Below, piece by piece: positions 1 to 8,350 of a stretch of DNA of 33,088 bases. The translations under genes and the position numbers were made by a program. Below the pieces are notes generated by a model. It did no database searches, was not told where the DNA came from, and saw only the letters and a program-made list of their open reading frames with translations. Positions within the stretch are counted from its first letter, which is position 1. Every line of letters starts with the position of its first letter. This DNA comes from Phycisphaerae bacterium (GTDB lineage Bacteria > Planctomycetota > Phycisphaerae > Sedimentisphaerales > Anaerohalosphaeraceae). The stretch covers positions 1-33,088 of the forward strand of contig JAOUFG010000019.1 of the NCBI GenBank assembly GCA_029858345.1. Direction: 5' to 3'.

Positions 1-229
1 CCTTCGGGCTTTTAATGATATCCACGTCGGCCTGCTTGGCCATGATCATCAGCACGTCATCAACCGGCGTATCTTTAAAATCCAGACTGATTTCCTGCAG
101 CATTCGCTGCTGTACGGGCGTCAGCAATTCGGGCTTGGCTGCCTCCTGGGCCGAAACCCATAACGGGATGCTCAGCACCAGTAACATGCTGTATCGAACG
201 GCCGCTCTTTTCGCTCCGGTCGTTTTCAT
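1..229 (-). CDS. Secretin (PilQ/GspD-like), N-terminal fragment
   Basis: This is the start of a gene that leaves the window at its left edge; 76 codons are visible. The first 28 or so residues form a typical signal peptide: a Lys/Arg-rich start (MKTTGAKRAA), a hydrophobic stretch (MLLVLSIPLW) and a VSAQE cleavage region. After it comes the pattern 'LDFKDTPVDDVLMIMAKQAD', which matches the secretin/TonB short N-terminal domain at the start of PilQ and GspD secretins. Such proteins form the outer-membrane pore for pili or secreted proteins. The gene starts 44 bases after the PilP/GspC-like gene and is the last visible gene of the pilM-N-O series, where pilQ usually sits. Another STN-domain protein is possible because the pore domain is outside the window. 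Confidence 0.72.
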   Translation of the reverse strand, partial: MKTTGAKRAAVRYSMLLVLSIPLWVSAQEAAKPELLTPVQQRMLQEISLDFKDTPVDDVLMIMAKQADVDIIKSPK

Positions 230-273
230 TGTCCTGTCCTTTCCTTTTATCCATATCGCAGTTTTAATCATAC

Positions 274-1095
274 TTATCGCTGAACCTGTTGGGTCCATTG
301 CTTGTCGTTGGATTTAAATTCAACGGCGTCCTTGGTGATCCTGATGATGGTGATGCCGTTGATGCTCTGTCCTTCGGTCAGAATCTCGCCGTTAATGATC
401 GCAGACGGTTTGTTTTGGCTGAAGACAATTCCCTTAACCGCCAGCTCGCCCGAACCGAAATTCCCGGAAGCATCGCCCGTCGAATCCGTCTGCCTGGAAG
501 CGGTCGATGTTGCATCACGCAGGTCCGCGGGCAGCGGTTGCGGGATTTTCCAGTCCTGTGCGGACTTCTTTGGGGTTTGCGTCTGAACCGTCTGGTTGTC
601 CGGTGCCTCCTCTGCGGCCTTCGCCTGGCTTTGGCCCACCCCGCCCAGCGAAATGAACATCACCACGCCAAACACAACGCCCAGAACGCCCACGAGTCCC
701 GCCATTTTCTTCTGGCGGGCATCCAGAGAACCTTTGCTTGAACCAAAAAGCGCTTTTCTGGCCTGTGAAGAAATGCTCGGGCCGGTCTTTGCGGCCATCG
801 CCGAAGACTTGGGCAGCGGCATGGGCCGATCCACCTGGATCGCCGGCGCAGAAGCACACTCCGACGGGTCCGCGGACATCCGCTTGACCAGCGAAGACCG
901 GGATGGTTCCGCCGCCGGCGCCGGGTTCGGCCGGGCCTGAGGTTCCATCGGCTCCTGGGGCTCTGTCGTGTCCCGGGCCTCCGGCTGCATCAGCACAGAA
1001 GATGCATCCGTCTCTTCCGGCAGGTCGTTATTCTGCGGCACCGGAACACCATCAAATATTGACGAAATCTGTTTGTGTAAGCCTGATTTTCTCAT
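274..1095 (-). CDS. PilP/GspC-like inner-membrane pilus assembly protein
   Basis: A 273-residue protein with three parts: a long Pro/Ala/Ser-rich cytoplasmic stretch (about 1-130), one membrane helix (about 131-152) and a periplasmic region ending in a small beta-rich domain (about 218-273, beginning LAVKGIVFSQNKPSAIINGE). That last domain is the pattern of GspC/GspB/PilP periplasmic domains, which contact the secretin. Its place after pilM, pilN and pilO and before the secretin supports a PilP-type role: linking the inner-membrane complex to the outer-membrane pore. The start ATG is preceded by GGAAGAG at a suitable distance. It overlaps the end of the ParA gene by 44 bases in another frame, which suggests translational coupling. 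The long N-terminal cytoplasmic extension is more GspC/GspB-like than PilP, which is normally a lipoprotein. Confidence 0.65.
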   Translation of the reverse strand: MRKSGLHKQISSIFDGVPVPQNNDLPEETDASSVLMQPEARDTTEPQEPMEPQARPNPAPAAEPSRSSLVKRMSADPSECASAPAIQVDRPMPLPKSSAMAAKTGPSISSQARKALFGSSKGSLDARQKKMAGLVGVLGVVFGVVMFISLGGVGQSQAKAAEEAPDNQTVQTQTPKKSAQDWKIPQPLPADLRDATSTASRQTDSTGDASGNFGSGELAVKGIVFSQNKPSAIINGEILTEGQSINGITIIRITKDAVEFKSNDKQWTQQVQR

Positions 1096-1846
1096 AGCAA
1101 ATCTCTTCCGCTAATTGCATATATTCTTTTGCACCTTGATTTTTCGGATCAAAGGTCATAATCGACTCGCCGGCGCCGGGGGCCTCGGCCAATCGAATAC
1201 TCCTGTGAATTACGGTTTTCAAAATCAACTGACCAAAATAGCTGCGCATCTGATTTTCGATATCTTTACAAAGAACGGTTCCCTGCTCCGCCAGCGTCAG
1301 CAGAATGCCTCGAATGTGCAGCAGGGGGTTAAATCGATTCCGCACAATATCCAATGTCTCAAGAACCTGTTTCAGTCCTTCGATGGAATAATAATGCGTC
1401 TGCACCGGGACAATCACTTCCGTGGCCGCGTTCAGGGCGTTCAGAGTCAGTAAGCTCAGCGACGGAGAGCAGTCAATGATACAATAATCAAAATACCGTT
1501 CATACTTTTCAAGCCGTTTCATCAGAACGTGTTCACGGTCCTGCATCTTCATCAGGGCGGCTTCGGCGCCGGAGAGCAAGACGTTGCTCGGTGCGAGAAT
1601 CAACTTGGGGATATTGCTCTGGACCAGTACGCACTGCAGCGGGACATCGGGATTGGTGATCACGTCATAAATCGTCCGGTTTCGATTTTCCGGAATGATC
1701 CCGAATCCCAGCGTGGCATGGCCCTGCGGGTCCAGATCGATTAACAGTGTGCGATAGCCCTTCAGGGCCAGCGCGGCGGCCAGATTGACCGAGGTCGTGG
1801 TCTTGCCGCAACCGCCCTTCAGATTTGTAATCGCAATGGTTCTCAC
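1052..1846 (-). CDS. ParA/Soj-family ATPase in the pilus operon
   Basis: A 264-residue P-loop ATPase. The deviant Walker A motif KGGCGKTTTS is at residues 10-19, the switch region LLIDLDPQGHAT near 35-46, and the second Asp motif YCIIDCSPSLS near 120-130. These are standard for ParA/Soj proteins, which form ATP-dependent dimers and position DNA or protein complexes in the cell. The start codon is GTG, with AGGA about nine bases upstream. No ParB homologue or parS-like cluster was seen nearby. The gene sits between pilO and the pilP/gspC-like gene, so a role in placing the pilus machine is likelier than chromosome segregation, as for TadZ in Tad pili and other orphan ParA/MinD-type ATPases. 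Family assignment is firm; the role is inferred from position. Confidence 0.88.
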   Translation of the reverse strand: MRTIAITNLKGGCGKTTTSVNLAAALALKGYRTLLIDLDPQGHATLGFGIIPENRNRTIYDVITNPDVPLQCVLVQSNIPKLILAPSNVLLSGAEAALMKMQDREHVLMKRLEKYERYFDYCIIDCSPSLSLLTLNALNAATEVIVPVQTHYYSIEGLKQVLETLDIVRNRFNPLLHIRGILLTLAEQGTVLCKDIENQMRSYFGQLILKTVIHRSIRLAEAPGAGESIMTFDPKNQGAKEYMQLAEEICYEKIRLTQTDFVNI

Positions 1847-1897
1847 TGTTTTTTTCCTGTCTTTCTACGGGCCGCCTTGTCCCCGACGGCAACCTGA

Positions 1898-2500
1898 TTA
1901 ATCAACCGCCATGGCAACCTTCTTGCCGCCGGCATCTTTTTCGGCTAAAAATGACAGCCGCAATGACGCTGTGTGACCTTTCGCTCTTGACGTTCCACGT
2001 CGAAAGGCAACTTCCTCAATAAAGACAACGGGGCAATGACGCTCCAGTCGATTGATGAATTCGGCGAACTGGTTAAACGTCGCAAAAAACTCCACATTCA
2101 GCCAGCCCTCGTCGAGCGTCTTGCTCTTTTCGACCGTGGACTTGTCTTTCCTCTTTTCATTCTTACTTGAAAATTCAACTAATCGCAGGTCGTTAGCGAT
2201 TTGGCCGACCTGAAAAACAAGCTCCGTCATTTTGTCGGGCTTTGTTGAAAACTCCGAGATTAAACGGCTTGTTTCTTCGCACCGCCGTTTCATTTTTTCT
2301 TTGGTCTGATCCTGGGCGGCCAACTGAGCGTTTTCCAGTTCCGTCCGACTTTCAGAGAACTGCTTCCGGACTTGCGCCAGTTCGACTTTCTGCGACTGAT
2401 AGAACAGCACATGGCCCGCACCGACCACCACTACAGAAACCGCCCAGGCCGCGAGGGTCACGATAGCATATTTACCGAGTTTTATATTTGGTTTTGTCAT
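1898..2500 (-). CDS. pilO: PilO-like type IV pilus inner-membrane protein
   Basis: A 200-residue protein with a short basic N-terminus, one membrane helix (about 11-33), a coiled-coil-like charged segment (about 35-90) and a small alpha/beta domain. This is the PilO/GspM architecture; PilO pairs with PilN in the periplasm and aligns the inner-membrane platform with the secretin. The start at MTKPNIKL is chosen because its ATG overlaps the stop codon of pilN (ATGA arrangement), a usual sign of coupled translation; eight more upstream codons are open but would lie inside pilN. Sequence similarity to PilO is weak by eye, so the name rests mainly on architecture and gene order. Confidence 0.72.
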   Translation of the reverse strand: MTKPNIKLGKYAIVTLAAWAVSVVVVGAGHVLFYQSQKVELAQVRKQFSESRTELENAQLAAQDQTKEKMKRRCEETSRLISEFSTKPDKMTELVFQVGQIANDLRLVEFSSKNEKRKDKSTVEKSKTLDEGWLNVEFFATFNQFAEFINRLERHCPVVFIEEVAFRRGTSRAKGHTASLRLSFLAEKDAGGKKVAMAVD

Positions 2501-3141
2501 GATCCCTGTTCCCGAAGAACACAATCGATTTCATAATAGATCGCGGGTCTGCCGTCCACCTCGCCCTGCTGCCGTGCCGACGGTTTCATCTCTACAAAGA
2601 GACCGGTCAGCAACGGCGACTTCTCAAGCTCGCTCACGTAGTCCTGCACGGCAATGTCGCTTTTTTCCGGATCGTATCCGCACAAGACAAGCTTGAGCTG
2701 TCTGCGAACGACCAATCGCTGCTTGACTTCGGCGGAGTTTTCCTGTTGGATTTTTTCATTAACAGCGCTGCGGTTCATGTTCATTTCGTAAATAAAAATG
2801 GATTCCGGCAGGGTCTGAACCAGTTCCATCAGAAGGTCGGACACCTGGATTCGATACGACAGCGCCTTGGAAATGTCATTGAGGCCTTTTTCCAAGCCCT
2901 TGATCCGGGCGTCCATCCTGTTGTATTCAATCACGTCTTTGGTATATTGGGCGATCTGCCGCTGGTTGCCGGCGAGCGCCTGCCGCTGCGCACGCAGCAT
3001 CGATGCGTTCCGCTGGTAGGACGCCGCAAAAACACCCATCGCCAACAGCGGAATGAGGATCGGCACGGCCTTCAGTGCCGATTTTCTCATATCGAGCTTT
3101 TGAGGCAGCCCTTTTCCTTTGAGTAGGTCGATTGAAAACAT
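2497..3141 (-). CDS. pilN: PilN-like type IV pilus assembly protein
   Basis: A 214-residue protein starting MFSIDLLKGKGLPQ. A cytoplasmic N-terminal stretch is followed by one membrane helix (about 24-41), a coiled-coil region (about 45-90) and a C-terminal alpha/beta domain. PilN proteins bind PilM through a short N-terminal segment and pair with PilO in the periplasm. The reading frame is open far upstream, but that part would overlap pilM. The chosen ATG has GAGGG about ten bases ahead and lies two bases after the pilM stop. It overlaps pilO by four bases. Gene order pilM-pilN-pilO is the strongest support. Confidence 0.78.
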   Translation of the reverse strand: MFSIDLLKGKGLPQKLDMRKSALKAVPILIPLLAMGVFAASYQRNASMLRAQRQALAGNQRQIAQYTKDVIEYNRMDARIKGLEKGLNDISKALSYRIQVSDLLMELVQTLPESIFIYEMNMNRSAVNEKIQQENSAEVKQRLVVRRQLKLVLCGYDPEKSDIAVQDYVSELEKSPLLTGLFVEMKPSARQQGEVDGRPAIYYEIDCVLREQGS

Positions 3142-3143
3142 AA

Positions 3144-4211
3144 TTATATTGCCCTCATTGCAAGGCCGGCCGCAACGGCAAAAGCAGGCCCGTTTTGTTT
3201 CAGCGTTTTGTTCTTGCCGGCGGCGGCGCTGTCCGTGATGATGGAAAACGGATTCAGTATCTCGACCGGGACCGATAAGGCGTCGGTCAGAAATTCCACA
3301 AAGGCACCGATTAAAGCAAAGCCGCCGCATAAAAAGATGCGGTCCACGCCCGACTTCTTTTCCTGGAAGGAATAGAACCGCAGTGTTTCATTAATCGCGT
3401 TGGCCAACGGCACAACAGCATTGTTCAGGGCCAGCAGCAGGTTTTTGTCCAACTGTGATGACGAGGATTCCTGGGCAAACATCTGCCAGATTTCTTTTTC
3501 CGTGACGTCGATCGCCTTGCTGATCTGCTGAACGATCTTGTTGCCGGCGGTATTGATATCGCGTACAAACGGCAACCCGTCATATCCGTAAATAATGACA
3601 TTGGTCTGCGAACCGCCGACATCAATGATGGCCGCCGTTTCCTGCGCACTTAACGACTTTAACTCATTGAGACAGTTCAGCAGGGCCAGGGCATTAACGT
3701 CCACTATGACGGGCGTTGCGCCCGCTTCGGTCACCAGCCGCTCGGCTTCCTGGGTCACGCGCTGGGTCGCCACGGCCATGACGCCATGACGCGGCTGGGC
3801 TTTGGAAGCCGATTTGGTCGGAGCGTTTGCAATGAGTTGATAGTCCAGCACGCTTTGCTGCATATCCAACGGACACACTTGCCTGGCTTCCATCTGCACG
3901 GCCTGCTCGACCGCCTGATCCGGCAGCGGCGGGAATGTAAAACCGCGAACGATCACTTCCGGCCCGGAAATCCCGCAAACGATATTTCGACTTCTGAGAC
4001 TGGCTTTGGCCAGGCAGGCCTTAACCGCGTCGGCGCGGTTCTGCTGCTGCTTGCTTTCATCCCCCGAACACGGAACAATCTGCTCGGCGGACGCGTGGAT
4101 CAGGGCGTATCCGTCGGCGGTCTTGTCCAAATGGACCAGCTTGACCGCTGACGTCCCGATATCCAGGCCCGCGAATTCAATTTTTTGACGATTTAATAGA
4201 TTCAATCCCAT
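3144..4211 (-). CDS. pilM: PilM, actin-like type IV pilus assembly ATPase
   Basis: A 355-residue soluble protein of the actin/FtsA-like fold. The N-terminal phosphate-binding motif is visible as GLDIGTSAVKLVHL (about 15-28), the second as AAIIDVGGSQTNVIIY (about 194-209), and the adenosine motif as IFLCGGFALIGAF (about 295-307). PilM is a cytoplasmic ring component that recruits PilN and contacts the motor. Length is normal for the family (about 350). An AAGGA ribosome site lies nine bases before the ATG. It is the first gene of the pilM-N-O run and follows the second PilX-like gene by 11 bases, so all are probably co-transcribed. Confidence 0.9.
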   Translation of the reverse strand: MGLNLLNRQKIEFAGLDIGTSAVKLVHLDKTADGYALIHASAEQIVPCSGDESKQQQNRADAVKACLAKASLRSRNIVCGISGPEVIVRGFTFPPLPDQAVEQAVQMEARQVCPLDMQQSVLDYQLIANAPTKSASKAQPRHGVMAVATQRVTQEAERLVTEAGATPVIVDVNALALLNCLNELKSLSAQETAAIIDVGGSQTNVIIYGYDGLPFVRDINTAGNKIVQQISKAIDVTEKEIWQMFAQESSSSQLDKNLLLALNNAVVPLANAINETLRFYSFQEKKSGVDRIFLCGGFALIGAFVEFLTDALSVPVEILNPFSIITDSAAAGKNKTLKQNGPAFAVAAGLAMRAI

Positions 4212-4222
4212 GATTGCTATCC

Positions 4223-5467
4223 TTATTCTTCAGTCCAGCGGCTGGTCACAAAGCGCGCCCCTTCGTCATACACCGTGACGGTCCTCAGGGATGCGTCATA
4301 TAAAAATCTCGCCGGATTTTTCAATTCAAAATTGTTCGTCACAAAAGACCCGACAATATCACCCCCGGAAAACATCGTCAGGTCCGCATCCGGGGCATAG
4401 ATTACGCCATAAAACTCACCCTTTGCCTTGATGTCGATGGCCTGTCCAATCGGGCCTGTACCATACAGGGCAAAAGTGGTTGGGGTGTTGGTTTCATTAT
4501 TAATGCTGGAATTATTATCCGAAATCCAGTCGCCATCCAGATAAATCGTCAGTTTGGCATTTTTACTGGCATCTAATATGATTGCTGAGTCCTGACCCAT
4601 TCGGACATCGCCGGTCAGATACAGGGTACAGTCCCCGATAACTCGAAGCGTTGTTCCCTGCCGCAGTGCGATTCCGGAAAACCGTCCGTTTGCCGGAAAA
4701 TCTCCGCCGGGGCCGATTGTTCTCTCTCCGTTCTTGACGCCGATGGTCGTATCCGGCCCGAACAATGACGGAGCGGAAACCGGCGGAAACTCCACATCTG
4801 TACTCAGCGAATAACTTCTGTCTATGGTGGCGCCAAGGTCCTTGATCACGGTGGATGTATCCCCGCCAACGCCGACAACGACGTCGCCGTCAACCACAAC
4901 CCCCATATTCAGAATAACACTGTCCGCTTCAACGCTGCTGGTTCCGATAATCGCTTTTTCATCGCAATCCGCCGGATCCATCGAAATTGTCGAATCAATC
5001 GTATCAACCACCGTACCGGATTTCAGGACAATGTTGTCCCGGCACTGAATGGCGTCTTCAAACAACCCTTTCAGCCGCAGTTTCGTATTCACGGTACGCG
5101 TGCGGTTTCGATCCGTGCCGACGGAAACGATAGTGTATCCGTCTATCGCATTGTATGCCGTCTTGACTGAATACACCGAATCCGAATAAGGCAGGGCTTC
5201 ATTGCCGGCATACGGGACAACGCTTTCAGACCATTTTCCTGCCCTTACAGCATTGTTAATCTGCTGAACAGCGTGCTCCAGACCAGCGTCCGCCGCAGAA
5301 CGCGCCTTCATATCCTGAACCTGATTGCTGGACATAACACGGGACTGGGTCCCCAGGGCCAACAGCCCGGTTCCGATAATAAAACTGACCAGAACGACCA
5401 ACAAAACAAGAACCAGCGCGGACCCCGGTTTTCTGTTCAATAACAGTCTTTTCTTCTTTTTATTCAT
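4223..5467 (-). CDS. PilX-like pilus protein, second cassette copy
   Basis: A 414-residue protein with a basic start, one N-terminal hydrophobic helix (about 16-40; GSALVLVLLVVLV) and the PilX-type continuation 'ARSAADAGLEHAVQQIN'. The remaining 300 or so residues are a beta-rich domain with repeating TLYLTGDV / YLDGDW / YGVIYAPDADL units, typical of the polymer-forming-like (DUF7305) domain often fused to PilX in planctomycete-type pilus clusters. It is a clear paralogue of the protein at 6587-7798. The helix lacks the Glu-5 of classical pilins, as PilX-type proteins may. The start is placed at MNKKKK because GAGGA lies just ahead; an ATG four codons upstream (5479) is also possible. Probably a minor pilin or a pilus-linked surface protein. 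Confidence 0.7.
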   Translation of the reverse strand: MNKKKKRLLLNRKPGSALVLVLLVVLVSFIIGTGLLALGTQSRVMSSNQVQDMKARSAADAGLEHAVQQINNAVRAGKWSESVVPYAGNEALPYSDSVYSVKTAYNAIDGYTIVSVGTDRNRTRTVNTKLRLKGLFEDAIQCRDNIVLKSGTVVDTIDSTISMDPADCDEKAIIGTSSVEADSVILNMGVVVDGDVVVGVGGDTSTVIKDLGATIDRSYSLSTDVEFPPVSAPSLFGPDTTIGVKNGERTIGPGGDFPANGRFSGIALRQGTTLRVIGDCTLYLTGDVRMGQDSAIILDASKNAKLTIYLDGDWISDNNSSINNETNTPTTFALYGTGPIGQAIDIKAKGEFYGVIYAPDADLTMFSGGDIVGSFVTNNFELKNPARFLYDASLRTVTVYDEGARFVTSRWTEE

Positions 5468-5547
5468 TTTTGTCCTCATTTATCGGACTCACCGTTGGCA
5501 TAGCCCGTTCCACCGTCATTTATCGTCCCTGCCGCAATGCCACTTAA

Positions 5548-6069
5548 CTACTCATTATGTAAAATTGCCGTCGAAACAACAGTGGTTGTCTCGCGGCCGT
5601 CATCCAGCGCCAGCTTCATTTCAATGCCGCCGCTGACCGGCTTAAACTCCAGATCCGCCACATTCGACGCCAGCAATACCTCCGTGGCAATATCTTTTTT
5701 CACTCCGCTTTCAAGCGTGCCATGCTCAATATACATCTCGGAAGCATCATCCGTTGAGCGGTAAAGCCGTGCATATCGATCCAGGTCCGTCGATGCCAGC
5801 CAGTCGTTATAGTAATAGACCGTAATGTCATCAAGTGCATCAAAACGATAGAAGGACCGCGATGCTTTACGAATCACTTTGTCAAATGCCGCTTTGGCCA
5901 CCATCGCGTCAGCCGTGGCGCCGCCGTGCACCTTGGCGTAGGAGTCCATCCAGCCCTTCTGTGTATCGACCATCACCACGCCGATGGTCAGGACAAGGAT
6001 GGAACTGACCGCAATCGCCAAAATCAGCTCGGTAATCGTAAATCCCAAATGATTTTTTTTTCGTTTCAT
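5548..6069 (-). CDS. Prepilin-type N-methylation protein, PilW-like, second copy
   Basis: A 173-residue minor pseudopilin. The leader MKRKKNHLG is followed by FTITELILAIAV, the type III signal: cleavage after Gly-9, then Phe+1 and Glu+5. A prepilin peptidase would cut and methylate it, and the hydrophobic helix anchors it in the membrane or pilus. It shares with the protein at 7807-8340 the motifs QKxW, A..AFD.V.RKAS, YYY.D..AST, YARxY and the 'MYIEHGTLESG / MFVEYGSLETG' segment, so the two are paralogues. It lies 19 bases after the PilV-like gene. No prepilin peptidase gene is in the window. Confidence 0.78.
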   Translation of the reverse strand: MKRKKNHLGFTITELILAIAVSSILVLTIGVVMVDTQKGWMDSYAKVHGGATADAMVAKAAFDKVIRKASRSFYRFDALDDITVYYYNDWLASTDLDRYARLYRSTDDASEMYIEHGTLESGVKKDIATEVLLASNVADLEFKPVSGGIEMKLALDDGRETTTVVSTAILHNE

Positions 6070-6088
6070 AATAACCCCGGCTTTCCGA

Positions 6089-6565
6089 TTAGGTTTGGGT
6101 TAATGTGGACAGGCAAAACTGCTGCCTGAGTTGTTTTCTGTCCTGCCAGTTCATCACCACATACAGCAGCCGGGCGTTGGGAACACCGGCAGCATTCTCG
6201 TACATCAGTTTGGCCCGAAATTGACGGCCTTCAATCTCGACCTGATAGTCGCCAAGCAACAGCGACCCGGAAGGTAACGTTCCCATAAATGCCAGCACGC
6301 TGCCGGCGGGTAGAATTTGAAAATAGTCGTCAAAGCCCTGCTGTGTGGGATCAAAATCCGTCGCCCCTTTTTGGGCTCGCCAGGCCTCCGAGATCACAAC
6401 CGCGGCCCGCGCCGCCAGAAGCTGCGTTTCCGCCCGTTCCGCGCTCAGGATCGAAAAATAACGAAAACCAATGACCCCGCCGAATGTAACCATTAAAATC
6501 AGCATGACGACAAGGCACTCGACCAATGTGAAGGCCCGCATTTTATTTTGATGTCTCAACTTCAT
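6089..6565 (-). CDS. Prepilin-type minor pilin, PilV-like, second copy
   Basis: A 158-residue pseudopilin with leader MKLRHQNKMRA and then FTLVECLVVMLILMV. The residue before the cleavage point is Ala rather than the usual Gly; Ala is tolerated by some prepilin peptidases, so the site is probably still used. Glu+5 is present. The mature part resembles the upstream PilV-like protein (8351-8923), for example 'EAWRAQKG..DFDP' against 'ESWKGQQG..SFDP'. The ATG has AAGGA eight bases ahead. A second ATG just before the cleavage site (MRAFTLVE) would leave a very short leader and lacks a ribosome site. Confidence 0.75.
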   Translation of the reverse strand: MKLRHQNKMRAFTLVECLVVMLILMVTFGGVIGFRYFSILSAERAETQLLAARAAVVISEAWRAQKGATDFDPTQQGFDDYFQILPAGSVLAFMGTLPSGSLLLGDYQVEIEGRQFRAKLMYENAAGVPNARLLYVVMNWQDRKQLRQQFCLSTLTQT

Positions 6566-6586
6566 CTTTTTTTCCTTTCGGCTCGA

Positions 6587-7798
6587 TTACGTTTCTTCCC
6601 ACCGGGTGACCGTAAAACGAACCAGTTTATCATCTTCAGCGACCTGTTTAAGGGCTTCGTCGTAGTACACCTGACCGCTGTTTTTCAGCTCAAAGCTTTC
6701 CGTAATAAATGACCCGTATGCTTCGCCGCCGTTGTTGACGGTCATGTCCGCATTCGGAGCATAAACGACGGCATATAAATCCGCGGAGTTTTTCAAATCG
6801 ATCTTTTGATTCGTTCCGGTTCCATAGATCTTTACGTTAGACGGAATTTCAGATTCGTTGTTAATTCCCGATGAATTATTCGCATTGATATCGCCGTCAA
6901 AATAAAGCTCCAGTGTCGCGTTATTTTTTATTTCAACTTCGGTATTGTTCTTAAGATCAATATCCCCGGTTACATACAGTGTCACGTCGCTGTCGATCGT
7001 CAGGGTGCCGTCGTTGGAAATAGAGATTTCGGTGTATTTTCCGCTGTCCGGTGTATTCAGCGTAACGTTATTCCCGGAGATCGACCCCTTAGAGGCCGTA
7101 TAATCCGGCGGTGCGACCGGCGGCAGATAAAATTCTGTCGGCATAATAAAAACCTCGCCGTCAATGTTTAACTGATCCTTTGACTTGATGACCGTGTCAG
7201 GGTCACCGCCGGGTCCAATAAAAATATCGGCGTCGATATCGGTATCGCTTTTGATATCAATCGCATCATTACCAGCGCTTTGGGTTCCGATTTTGGTATC
7301 GACATCTGTATCGGACGGGTCGGACGAATTGAAACCGCCCACCGTGCATTTGCTTTTTAGCGCCAGCGCGTTGCGGCAGAAAATCGCGAAATCTTCGGCG
7401 ATAGGACTTGTCAGGGCAACCGTCGCCCGGACCGTCTTGGTTTGGTTGCCATTATGGCCTACGGATGTGATTTGATACCCGCTCGTCAGGTTCCCGGTAA
7501 ACGTGACCGTATAATCGGCGTTGCTGGCGGTCAGGGCCTGGGCACTGTATGTTGGGACGTTGTCCAGCGTCCATGTTCCGGCTTCCAGTTGCTTATTCAT
7601 CAGGTACAAAACCCGTTCGATACCGGCATCCGCGGCAAACCGCGCCGAGATTTGTGAGGCACTTTTGACGGTTCGCAGCCGTGCTTCGGTGCCCACCCGG
7701 ATCAGGGCTAAGCTGGTCATGGACAACAGCAACACCACCATCACCATGAGTGCGAGGATGGCGCCTTTATTTTGTTTTTTTCTTTTTACTCTGCGCAT
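6587..7798 (-). CDS. PilX-like pilus protein, first cassette copy
   Basis: A 403-residue protein built like the one at 4223-5467: basic start, one N-terminal hydrophobic helix (about 13-33), 'ARFAADAGIERVLYLMN', then a long beta-rich domain. Shared elements are TLYVTGDIDLKNN, YFDGDINANNSSGINNES, YGTG...IDLKNSADLYAVVYAPNADM and GSFITESFELKNSGQVYYD. The C-terminal domain matches the polymer-forming-like DUF7305 type. It starts eight bases after the PilW-like stop. The ribosome site is weak, so translation may depend on coupling with the gene before it. Likely a minor pilin-like surface component; the exact role is unknown. Confidence 0.7.
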   Translation of the reverse strand: MRRVKRKKQNKGAILALMVMVVLLLSMTSLALIRVGTEARLRTVKSASQISARFAADAGIERVLYLMNKQLEAGTWTLDNVPTYSAQALTASNADYTVTFTGNLTSGYQITSVGHNGNQTKTVRATVALTSPIAEDFAIFCRNALALKSKCTVGGFNSSDPSDTDVDTKIGTQSAGNDAIDIKSDTDIDADIFIGPGGDPDTVIKSKDQLNIDGEVFIMPTEFYLPPVAPPDYTASKGSISGNNVTLNTPDSGKYTEISISNDGTLTIDSDVTLYVTGDIDLKNNTEVEIKNNATLELYFDGDINANNSSGINNESEIPSNVKIYGTGTNQKIDLKNSADLYAVVYAPNADMTVNNGGEAYGSFITESFELKNSGQVYYDEALKQVAEDDKLVRFTVTRWEET

Positions 7799-7806
7799 TT
7801 TATGTT

Positions 7807-8340
7807 CTAATCATTATGCCGAACGGAGGAACACACCACCGGCATCATATTTTCGTCTATGTAATTTAAAAACATCTGAACCGAGGTTCCCTCGACCGTA
7901 AATGTTAACGAGTCCACATCGCCGGCAAGTTTGACCGTCGTCACCGGCGCCCCGGTGTCCGGCTGCCATGTGCCGGTTTCCAGGCTTCCGTATTCAACAA
8001 ACATATCCTCGCCGCTTTGATAAAAACGAGCGTAATGTTCCGGCGTCGATGCCGTCGAAGAACCGTCCCAATAATATAACTCAAGCAAATTGCCGGACCC
8101 GTTGAGAACATATTTGCGAAGACTGGCCTTTCGGCAGACGGCATCAAATGCTTTTTGCGCGGCAAAGCTGTCAATCGCCTGATCGCCGTAGACACGTCCG
8201 AATAATCGCCCCCAGCTTTTCTGTCCATTCGCCAAAAGCACGCCCGCCCCCAGTGTCATCATACCGACCATCACAATGACCGCGGCAATTTCTATCAGGG
8301 TAAATCCGTTGTTTCTAATCTGTCGGGATTTCGGTTTCAT
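7807..8340 (-). CDS. Prepilin-type N-methylation protein, PilW-like, first copy
   Basis: A 177-residue pseudopilin: leader MKPKSRQIRNNG, then FTLIEIAAVIVMVGMM, with Gly-1, Phe+1 and Glu+5 all present. The rest is a beta-rich head with the segment AQKAFDAVCRKASLRKY and 'MFVEYGSLETG', shared with its paralogue at 5548-6069. The start was chosen as the ATG that gives a normal leader length; the frame is open upstream but that stretch overlaps the preceding gene. It lies ten bases after the PilV-like stop codon, inside the minor pilin cassette. Confidence 0.78.
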   Translation of the reverse strand: MKPKSRQIRNNGFTLIEIAAVIVMVGMMTLGAGVLLANGQKSWGRLFGRVYGDQAIDSFAAQKAFDAVCRKASLRKYVLNGSGNLLELYYWDGSSTASTPEHYARFYQSGEDMFVEYGSLETGTWQPDTGAPVTTVKLAGDVDSLTFTVEGTSVQMFLNYIDENMMPVVCSSVRHND

Positions 8341-8350
8341 GGGCGTTTTC

